Origin: DASVDE01 sp035558955
GTDB taxonomy: Bacteria > Actinomycetota > Thermoleophilia > Solirubrobacterales > 70-9
Assembly (NCBI GenBank): GCA_035558955.1
Contig: DATMBX010000163.1
Coordinates: 1 to 26,274, forward strand
Direction of reading: 5' to 3'
Length of the DNA stretch: 26,274 nucleotides
In this document: one piece after another, positions 15,912 to 21,267 of the stretch
Layout: each line of letters starts with the position of its first letter
Position numbering within the stretch: position 1 is the stretch's first letter
The notes under the pieces: model-generated
What the model saw: only the letters and a program-made list of their open reading frames with translations
What the model was told of the DNA's origin: nothing
The model's database searches: none
Program-made: the position numbers and the translations under genes

Positions 15912-17055
15912 GAGACACCTGAAGCGCTTTTTCGTAGACGCGGTACCGCTTCACGACCTTGCCGCCCATGCCCTCCATCGCCCGGTTCATCGGCTCGTTG
16001 GTCTCGAGGATCCAGCCCATCTCCCCCCACGTGATCGCCCCCGGCTGCTGCGCCGCCTCCAGGTGTTTGAGGTAGAGGCCCGCGGCGACGCCGGTGTGAC
16101 GGTAGTCGTGTCTGACACCGAGCGCGAGGACGCGCAGGCGATCGATCTTTCGCTTGCCGAGCAGGAACTTGAGCCAGCCGAAGGGGAGTAGGCGGCCGTT
16201 CAGCTTCGCCGTCGCCTGGTTGATGTCGGGCAGGGTCAGCGCCGCCCCCACCGGGTCCCCGTCCCTTTCGGCGATGAACGCCCAGTCCTCGTCGAGCACC
16301 TGCTTGAGGATCTTGGCGTGAAACTCGATCTCGGCGTCGGTCGCGGGGACGAACCCCCAGTTGTCTCCCCAGGCCTCGTTGTAGACCTCGGCGAAGGCGC
16401 GCATCTCAGCGGGCAGGTTCCGCAGGCTGATGTTCCGGATCGTCACTCCCTCGTCCTCCAGCGCCTTTGTGGCGGCGGCGTGGATCGAGGGGTCGAATCT
16501 CTCGCCCTCTTTCAGCGAGCCGAGCCGCAGCTCCCACATCAACAGGTCCATCGCCTTGCCCAGCCCGGCGCCCTCCAACAGCTTCCGGTAGTAGGGGGGG
16601 TGCCAGTTCTCGAGGATGAAGGGGTCGAGCTCGTAGCCCTCGATCAGGATCCCGATCTCGTCGTTGGTGGTGAAGTCCATCGGCCCGAGGATGCGGGAGC
16701 GCCCCTTCCCTCGCGCCCACTCGATCGCCGCGTCGAGCAGCGCCTCGACGACCTCGGGATCGTCGGCCGTCTCGAAGAAGCCGAACATCGCGTCGCCGCC
16801 GCCCTGGTAGGAGTCCCAGCGCTCGTCGATCTGCGCCGTGATCCGCCCCACCGGCTCGCCGTCGCGCTCGGCGATGAAGTACTCGGCCTCTGCGTGCTCG
16901 AAGTATGGGTTCTTCCCGCGGTCGAGGAACTGCATCCGCTCGAAGATCAGCGGGGCCACCCATCGCGGGTGGTCGCGGTGCACTCGGAAGGGGACCTTGA
17001 CGAAGCGCTTCAAGTCGCGCCGCGTGCGCACGGGCCGGATGGTCAGGCTTCCCAC
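15895..17055 (-). CDS. GNAT-fold acyltransferase, YghO-like; candidate ceramide synthase
   Basis: A 386-residue protein of the large GNAT type related to E. coli YghO. The N-terminal VPFRVHRDHPRWVAPL, the EAEYFIAERDGEPVGRI strand, the GPMDFTTNDEIGILIEGYE segment (GPMDFTTNDEIG, ILIEGYE) and the C-terminal acetyltransferase-like core with ALGVRHDYRHTGVAAGLY (acyl-CoA pyrophosphate loop) support this. In Caulobacter a GNAT protein near serine palmitoyltransferase was shown to be the bacterial ceramide synthase. Here the divergent neighbour, 25 bp away, is an SPT-like enzyme, so N-acylation of a sphingoid base is a fair inference. I chose GTG at 17055 because homology begins there; ATG at 17082 overlaps the neighbour. 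The stop lies in a family B hairpin. Confidence 0.85.
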   Translation of the reverse strand: MGSLTIRPVRTRRDLKRFVKVPFRVHRDHPRWVAPLIFERMQFLDRGKNPYFEHAEAEYFIAERDGEPVGRITAQIDERWDSYQGGGDAMFGFFETADDPEVVEALLDAAIEWARGKGRSRILGPMDFTTNDEIGILIEGYELDPFILENWHPPYYRKLLEGAGLGKAMDLLMWELRLGSLKEGERFDPSIHAAATKALEDEGVTIRNISLRNLPAEMRAFAEVYNEAWGDNWGFVPATDAEIEFHAKILKQVLDEDWAFIAERDGDPVGAALTLPDINQATAKLNGRLLPFGWLKFLLGKRKIDRLRVLALGVRHDYRHTGVAAGLYLKHLEAAQQPGAITWGEMGWILETNEPMNRAMEGMGGKVVKRYRVYEKALQVSQNPSR

Positions 17056-17057
17056 AG

Positions 17058-17073
17058 GTGCGGAACCTACACT
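17058..17073. promoter_or_regulatory. Possible overlapping divergent -10 elements
   Basis: TACACT at 17068-17073 ends seven bases before the plus-strand ATG (17081). TAGGTT on the minus strand (17069-17064) ends eight bases before the minus-strand GTG (17055). The two hexamers share the TA at 17068-17069, and neither start has a ribosome binding site at the right spacing, which suggests a shared promoter giving two leaderless mRNAs. No strong -35 boxes are visible. Confidence 0.4.
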
Positions 17074-17080
17074 CCTGGTC

Positions 17081-18337
17081 ATGGGTGAAACCGCGAAGGC
17101 CCCTGTCGACCTCTTCGAGAAGGCACGCAGCCACGATCGGCTCGAACAGCTGGAGGCCGCCAAAGAGCACGATCTCCTTCCCTACTTCCGCCTGCTCACC
17201 TCCCAGGCCGGTCCGGTGGTGGAGATGGAGGGGCGCGAGACGATCATGCTCGGCTCCAACAACTACCTCGGGCTGACCGGCGACGAGCGGGTGAAGGAGG
17301 CCGCGCGCGAGGCGCTGGAGACCTTCGGGACCGGCGTGACCGGGTCGCGGCTGCTGAACGGGACGACGCCGCTGCACGTCGACCTCGAGCGTGAGCTGGC
17401 CGAGTGGATGGGGACCGAAGACTCAATCGTCTTCACCACCGGCTACCAGGCGAACGTCGGCTGCATCGGGACGATCCTCGAGCCCGGCGACACGGTGATC
17501 TGCGACTCCGGCGATCACGCCTCGATCCTCGACGGCTGCCGCCTCTCCGGCGCCAAGCTGCGTCCCTTCCGCCACAACCGGATGGACAAGCTGGAGAAGA
17601 TGCTGGAGCGCGCGGCGGGGGACGGCGGCGGCGTGCTGGTCGTCGTCGACGGAGTCTTCTCGATGGAGGGCGACGTCTGCGACCTGCCCCGCATAGTCGA
17701 GCTGTGCAGGGGCCACGGGGCGCGGCTGATGGTCGACGAGGCGCACGGCGCCGGGGTGCTGGGCGCGCGCGGGGCCGGCGCCTGCGAGCTGTTCGGGCTG
17801 GAGGACGAGGTCGACCTGCGGATGGGGACCTTCTCCAAGAGCCTCGCCTCCTGCGGGGGGTTCATCGCCGGGCCGGCCGACGTGATCGAGTACCTGCGGA
17901 TCTCCTCGCGCTCGTTCATCTTCAGCGCCTCCGCCGTGCCGGCGGCCGTCGGCGCCGCGCTGGCCGCGCTGCGGGTGGTCCGCTCCGACGGCCCCGCCCT
18001 GTTCGAGGCGCTGCTCGCCAACGCCGAGTATCTGCGCGAGGGTCTGCGCCACCTGGGGTTGAAGGTGGTCGAGCCGGGGACGCTCCCCGACGGCACGGTG
18101 GCGACCACCCCCGTCGTGCCGGTGATGGTCGGCGACGACTGGCAGGCGGTGCTGCTCTGGAAGGCCCTCTTCGACGCCGGCGTCTACACCAACGTCGCCA
18201 TCCATCCGGCGGTGCCGCCGGGAGGGGCGCTGCTGCGGACCAGCCTGATGGCGACCCATGAGCGCGAGCATCTGGACGGAGCGCTGGGAACGATCGCCCG
18301 CGTCATCGAGGACTTCCCGGACCTTCCGCGGGCGTAA
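17081..18337 (+). CDS. spt: Alpha-oxoamine synthase, serine palmitoyltransferase-like
   Basis: A 418-residue PLP enzyme that joins an amino acid to an acyl-CoA with loss of CO2. The PLP lysine is in GTFSKSLASCGGF, and SNNYLGL, GTGVTGSRLLNGT, the HASILDGC His and DEAHGAGVLG Asp complete the cofactor site. Several details favour serine palmitoyltransferase over KBL or BioF: GTFSKS (KBL has GTLGKA, BioF GTFGK), FRHN at about residue 165, IFSASAVP, and the C-terminal VYTNVAIHPAVPPGGALLR, which matches Sphingomonas SPT (LYVNMARPPATPAGTFLLR). Length also fits SPT (about 420). ATG at 17081 has no ribosome binding site. No cerR-like reductase or acyl carrier protein lies beside it. Substrates need testing. 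Confidence 0.88.
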   Translation: MGETAKAPVDLFEKARSHDRLEQLEAAKEHDLLPYFRLLTSQAGPVVEMEGRETIMLGSNNYLGLTGDERVKEAAREALETFGTGVTGSRLLNGTTPLHVDLERELAEWMGTEDSIVFTTGYQANVGCIGTILEPGDTVICDSGDHASILDGCRLSGAKLRPFRHNRMDKLEKMLERAAGDGGGVLVVVDGVFSMEGDVCDLPRIVELCRGHGARLMVDEAHGAGVLGARGAGACELFGLEDEVDLRMGTFSKSLASCGGFIAGPADVIEYLRISSRSFIFSASAVPAAVGAALAALRVVRSDGPALFEALLANAEYLREGLRHLGLKVVEPGTLPDGTVATTPVVPVMVGDDWQAVLLWKALFDAGVYTNVAIHPAVPPGGALLRTSLMATHEREHLDGALGTIARVIEDFPDLPRA

Positions 18338-18385
18338 CCCGGGGTTCACGAGAATTCAACATCCCCCCAGGTGGGTAGTTTCAGG

Positions 18386-18405
18386 CTTGTCCAGATCTGG
18401 ACAAG
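18386..18405. promoter_or_regulatory. Perfect 20-bp palindrome downstream of the SPT-like gene
   Basis: CTTGTCCAGA followed by its exact reverse complement, with no spacer. It lies 49 bp after the SPT-like stop and about 65 bp before the putative mIHF -35 box. A palindrome with no loop is more typical of a protein-binding site than of a terminator, so it may be an operator for a dimeric regulator. Confidence 0.45.
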
Positions 18406-18469
18406 GGATCGGCCCCCCGGAAAAAGCTGCTCTTAGCGAACGGCTCGGCGGCGCTTTGGTTTAACCGGG

Positions 18470-18499
18470 TTGACGCTCACCTGCCTGAACGCGTAGCTT
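18470..18499 (+). promoter_or_regulatory. Probable sigma-70-type promoter for mIHF
   Basis: TTGACG at 18470-18475 and TAGCTT at 18494-18499 with an 18-bp spacer. This predicts a leader of about 125 nt before the mIHF GTG. The leader contains a 6-bp hairpin, GGTGAG/CTCACC, at 18537-18555. I do not recognise a known riboswitch in it. Confidence 0.5.
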
Positions 18500-18632
18500 G
18501 CGCCCGTCGCCTATCGCGTCCGCCAGGGAGCGAAACGGTGAGCACTCGACTCACCCAGGTCACGGTCTTCCGTCGGCCCGGCGCCGGAGAGAGATACCCA
18601 GTTAACCCGATTCCTTGAAGGGAGGAGTCTCA

Positions 18633-18995
18633 GTGGCCACTGCCTCGATTGCCCCTGCAACGACGACCGCTTCCGCCATCCACGCCCCCCAACACATGCA
18701 GGCGCTCGAACGCGCCAACCGCGTGCGACTGGCGCGGGCGGAGCTGAAGCGCTCGATCGCCCGCGGGGAGGTCGAGGCTTCCGAGGTCGTTCGCGAGTGC
18801 CCCTGGGAGACCGAGAGCATGACCCTGGCCGAGCTGCTGACCAGCCAGCGCCGCTGGGGCCGCACCCGCGCCCGCAAGCTCCTCCTCTCCCTCTCCCTCA
18901 ACGAGAACAAGCGGCTGGGGACCCTCACTTCCCGCCAGCGGCTGATGCTCGCCACCGCGCTGGGCAAGGGCGAGCGGCCGGCGGTGCTGGTCTAA
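18633..18995 (+). CDS. mihF: Integration host factor, actinobacterial type (mIHF)
   Basis: A 120-residue nucleoid-associated protein that bends DNA. ALERANRVRLARAELKRSIARGE is the long N-terminal helix of the mIHF family (ALERANRVRLARAELK, RSIARGE), followed by MTLAELLTSQRRWGRTRARKLL, where the helix-two-turns-helix DNA-binding module lies, and LTSRQRLMLATAL. In the canonical family the middle has GVGKVRA; here it is RWGRTRA, so the Gly-rich turn is altered but the basic pattern is kept. The first 27 residues are Ala/Thr-rich and extra. GTG at 18633 is strongly supported by GGGAGGAG just upstream. It has its own promoter and long leader, which fits a growth-phase-regulated gene. The last four bases overlap the convergent membrane-protein gene. 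Confidence 0.88.
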   Translation: MATASIAPATTTASAIHAPQHMQALERANRVRLARAELKRSIARGEVEASEVVRECPWETESMTLAELLTSQRRWGRTRARKLLLSLSLNENKRLGTLTSRQRLMLATALGKGERPAVLV

Positions 18996-19384
18996 GAGCC
19001 GGCGCGCACCTTGAACGAAAGGCCGCCCGACGCCTTGCGGAAGGCGCGCCGCAATCCAAGGAATGTGGCCGTAAAGGCGACGGCGCCCGCGCCGAGGCAG
19101 ATCGCCAGGATCAGGCCCGCGAGGTAGAACAGCACACCGACCGTGAGCACGAAGACGGCGCCGGCGAGCAGCGTCGTGTGAGAGCGATAACCGGCGAAGT
19201 GCTCGCGGACCGAGACCTCGAGCCCGCCGAGCGCGCCGAGGACGACACCGACGCCGATGGCGGTCGGGCTCTGGGTCGCGACGCCGGCTATCAGCGCCAC
19301 GATCCCCGCCAGCACGGTCAGCTCGGCCAGGGGGAACGCCCCCCACGGCGCCGGGGGGCGGTCGCTGCCGGGTGTCCGCGTCAT
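18992..19384 (-). CDS. Small four-helix membrane protein, unknown
   Basis: A 130-residue protein with four hydrophobic segments arranged as two hairpins (about residues 20-38, 40-55, 70-87 and 88-108), with HFAGYRSHTT in the middle loop and a basic C-terminal tail (FLGLRRAFRKASGG). I do not recognise a named family. ATG at 19384 overlaps the stop of the upstream coiled-coil gene (ATGA), so the two are translated together and may form a complex. The stop overlaps the mIHF stop on the other strand by four bases. Confidence 0.8.
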   Translation of the reverse strand: MTRTPGSDRPPAPWGAFPLAELTVLAGIVALIAGVATQSPTAIGVGVVLGALGGLEVSVREHFAGYRSHTTLLAGAVFVLTVGVLFYLAGLILAICLGAGAVAFTATFLGLRRAFRKASGGLSFKVRAGS

Positions 19385-19848
19385 AACGGGCAGCCGGAGG
19401 AGACCTTGACCCGCCACCAGCCCATCAGCATCCCGAGCAGACCGAGCCGGGGACGGGAGTGCCAGTGGCCGCAGCCCGGCTCGCCGAGGTCGGCGCGGGA
19501 GATCCGCTCCCACTTGTGGGCGGCGGGATCCGCGAGCATTCGCTCCAGGGCCTCGCGGTTGCTCGTCTCCAGCTCGGCGCGCTGGGCAAGCGCGGCGCGC
19601 GCTTCGGAGATCCGGGCGGCGAGAGCGTCACGGACCCGCTCGAGCTCGCCGAGGCCGGCGATCCGCGGCTCGGCGCCGCCGGCCGGGACCGCGGTATCGA
19701 CCTCGACCCGCTGGAAGGACTCAGCGAAGAGGCCGGCAAGCTCGCGCTCGAGGCGCCCGATCTGGCGCCGCAACTCGGCGCGCGCGAGGCGCTCGTCGCC
19801 CCCGGCGTGAAACGGCGCGCGGATGTCTCGTTCGAGCAGTGCCGCCAT
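19381..19848 (-). CDS. Coiled-coil protein with conserved Trp/Cys-rich C-terminus, unknown
   Basis: A 155-residue soluble protein. Residues about 19-45 and 63-110 are predicted coiled coil. The last 40 residues are different: GEPGCGHWHSRPRLGLLG, then MLMGWWRVKVSSGCPL, with two cysteines, three tryptophans and a Cys-Pro-Leu end. I have a memory of similar tails in uncharacterised actinobacterial proteins but cannot verify it. The ATG at 19848 has GGAGG six bases upstream. It is coupled to the small membrane protein downstream, and family A copy 3 lies just upstream. The function is unknown; the tail could bind metal or a partner. Confidence 0.8.
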   Translation of the reverse strand: MAALLERDIRAPFHAGGDERLARAELRRQIGRLERELAGLFAESFQRVEVDTAVPAGGAEPRIAGLGELERVRDALAARISEARAALAQRAELETSNREALERMLADPAAHKWERISRADLGEPGCGHWHSRPRLGLLGMLMGWWRVKVSSGCPL

Positions 19849-19878
19849 GAATCGCCTCCGAGTCTAGATCACCCCCGT

Positions 19879-19923
19879 TCCGCTGCGAGTTATCGCTGCA
19901 TTACGGGGATAACTCGCAGCGGA
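19879..19923. repeat. Family A palindrome, copy 3
   Basis: Arms 19879-19896 and 19906-19923 (18 bp, one G/G mismatch, starting TCCGCTGCGAGTTATC) around the 9-nt loop TGCATTACG. CCCCG and CGGGG just outside extend the stem. Compared with copy 1, GACTTATC becomes GAGTTATC and the opposite arm changes to match. It lies seven bases from the stop of the B3/4-domain gene and upstream of the coiled-coil gene. Confidence 0.85.
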
Positions 19924-19929
19924 GCGGGG

Positions 19930-20604
19930 TTAGTCGGCTCTGAGCGTCGTTGCGACCATCCAGAGGGCCTCATCTACGGACATCTGCGGAACCCCCTTCA
20001 CCTGCACGGCGACGACCGCCGCACGACGGGTGTCGCGGCCCACGCCCTTGCCTTCGGCGCCGGCGCCGAACAGCAGAGCGACCGGAGCGCTCTCGTCCGC
20101 GATCACCAGCGTTCCCTGGGCCAACTCCCCGGGACGACCGGCCAGCGACTCGCCGGGCGCCGAGTCGCGGATGCAGAGTTTCCCCTGGAGCCGGTCCGCG
20201 TCGAAGGCGCGCAGCGCGATCCCGGTCTCGACGGTTGCAATGGTCAGCGCGTCGGCGGGCAGGCCGTGGCTCTTGAAGGCGCCGTCGTGAAGGCGTTCCA
20301 GCGCGAGTCTCTCGACAGGGGTGGGGTCGCTGTCGGGGTCGAGGCCGATCTGGCGGAAGAAGACCCGGTAGGCCCACGGGATCGGCCGTTCCCGCATATG
20401 GATCGCGTGGGCCCCGTAGAAGCGGTCGGAGAGGTCGCGCAGGCGACGGCGAACCGGCTCGGGGCTCCTGCCGGGGCGCGCATCCACCTCGACCGAGGAG
20501 ATCCCGAGCCCCGGAAACTCGGCGGCGACATGCGGCGCCACCCACCCCGGCTTCGGGGGCGGCTCCCAGTCGATTCGCTCCCCCGTCGCCTCCGCGCCGG
20601 CCAT
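19930..20604 (-). CDS. Free-standing B3/4 domain protein (PheRS beta editing-domain-like)
   Basis: A 224-residue protein made almost wholly of the B3/4 fold known from the editing region of phenylalanyl-tRNA synthetase beta. FYGAHAIHMRERPIPWAYRVFFRQIG and the later ESLAGRPGELAQGTLVIAD region are diagnostic (quoted in parts: YGAHAIHMRERPIPWAYR, VFFRQIG). Free-standing members of this family (COG3382) are suspected of acting on mischarged tRNA or free adducts, but no activity is settled. ATG at 20604 lies three bases after the stop of the thioredoxin-fold gene, so it belongs to the transport operon by position. Why a tRNA-type domain travels with lipid transport genes is not clear. Confidence 0.88.
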   Translation of the reverse strand: MAGAEATGERIDWEPPPKPGWVAPHVAAEFPGLGISSVEVDARPGRSPEPVRRRLRDLSDRFYGAHAIHMRERPIPWAYRVFFRQIGLDPDSDPTPVERLALERLHDGAFKSHGLPADALTIATVETGIALRAFDADRLQGKLCIRDSAPGESLAGRPGELAQGTLVIADESAPVALLFGAGAEGKGVGRDTRRAAVVAVQVKGVPQMSVDEALWMVATTLRAD

Positions 20605-20607
20605 CGG

Positions 20608-21267
20608 TCAGCCTCGCTCTTCCGTTTTCTGGGTTGCCGCCAGCAGCTCCTGGACGCGGGCGCCGAGCTGAGCGGAGCTCAGGACGCCGCTGCTCGCGCT
20701 CTGCAGAACGCCACCCGGATATACGTAGGCGAAGGTCGGGCAGCCACCAACCCTGTAAAGGCTCGCCACCGCCCCATCGCGGTCGTAGCCGACCGGCATC
20801 TCCCAGCCCCGCTCGCGAATCAGTTCGCGGACGGTGTCGCGATCGTCGCGCACGTTCAGCGAGAGAAAGCCCACCCGCTCACGGTAGCGCCGATAGACGG
20901 CATCGACGGCGTCCTGCTGCTCGACGCAGTTGCCTCCTTTCGAGAACCAGAACGAGATCACCAGGGGGCGGCCGAAGAAATCGCAGACGCGGATCGCGTC
21001 GACGCCGGAAACCCGGCAGGCGGGAGTGCGCCGCGCCTCCTCGGGGCAGGGCACCTGGGAGGTCTCGCAATCGTCCTGGGCGACGTTGGCGTCGCCCTCC
21101 AACGCGCTCGCGGCGACCGGCACGGCGAACTCGGGCAGGGACCAGAGGCGCGGCTGCTCGTCGAGCCCGAGCGTGCCGCCGTTCTCGCCCCCCCGGGTGT
21201 TGATCAGGGCGATCGCGACCACCGCCGCGAAGAGCAGGCCGACGACGATCGAGTAACGGTCCCTCAT
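20608..21267 (-). CDS. Membrane-anchored thioredoxin-fold protein with one active-site cysteine
   Basis: A 219-residue TlpA/ResA-like protein with an N-terminal anchor (residues about 7-23) and the thioredoxin domain outside the membrane. The strand PLVISFWFSKGGNCVEQ is where WCxxC normally stands; only the second cysteine (C114) is present, the first being Lys/Gly. The cis-proline region reads VGGCPTFAYV, with Cys176 next to the proline. Four further cysteines (67, 74, 84, 95) lie in an insert before the core strand. So it is not a standard disulfide reductase; it may work as a peroxiredoxin-like or mixed-disulfide protein, or only bind. Start ATG at 21267 overlaps the MMPL stop (ATGA). It is coupled to the exporter and followed by the B3/4 gene. 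Confidence 0.85.
   Translation of the reverse strand: MRDRYSIVVGLLFAAVVAIALINTRGGENGGTLGLDEQPRLWSLPEFAVPVAASALEGDANVAQDDCETSQVPCPEEARRTPACRVSGVDAIRVCDFFGRPLVISFWFSKGGNCVEQQDAVDAVYRRYRERVGFLSLNVRDDRDTVRELIRERGWEMPVGYDRDGAVASLYRVGGCPTFAYVYPGGVLQSASSGVLSSAQLGARVQELLAATQKTEERG

Noticed and set aside
15728..16030. Upstream extension of the small membrane protein gene
   Set aside because: It would read through the family B hairpin and the end of the GNAT gene; the GTG at 15727 gives a compact protein with coupling to the next gene.
17081..18337. Annotation as glycine C-acetyltransferase (KBL) or BioF
   Set aside because: The residues around the PLP lysine and the C-terminal motif match serine palmitoyltransferase better, and no threonine dehydrogenase or biotin genes are adjacent. 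It cannot be fully excluded from sequence alone.
18500..18632. Known riboswitch (c-di-GMP or c-di-AMP) in the mIHF leader
   Set aside because: The hairpins present do not match the conserved cores I know for either class.
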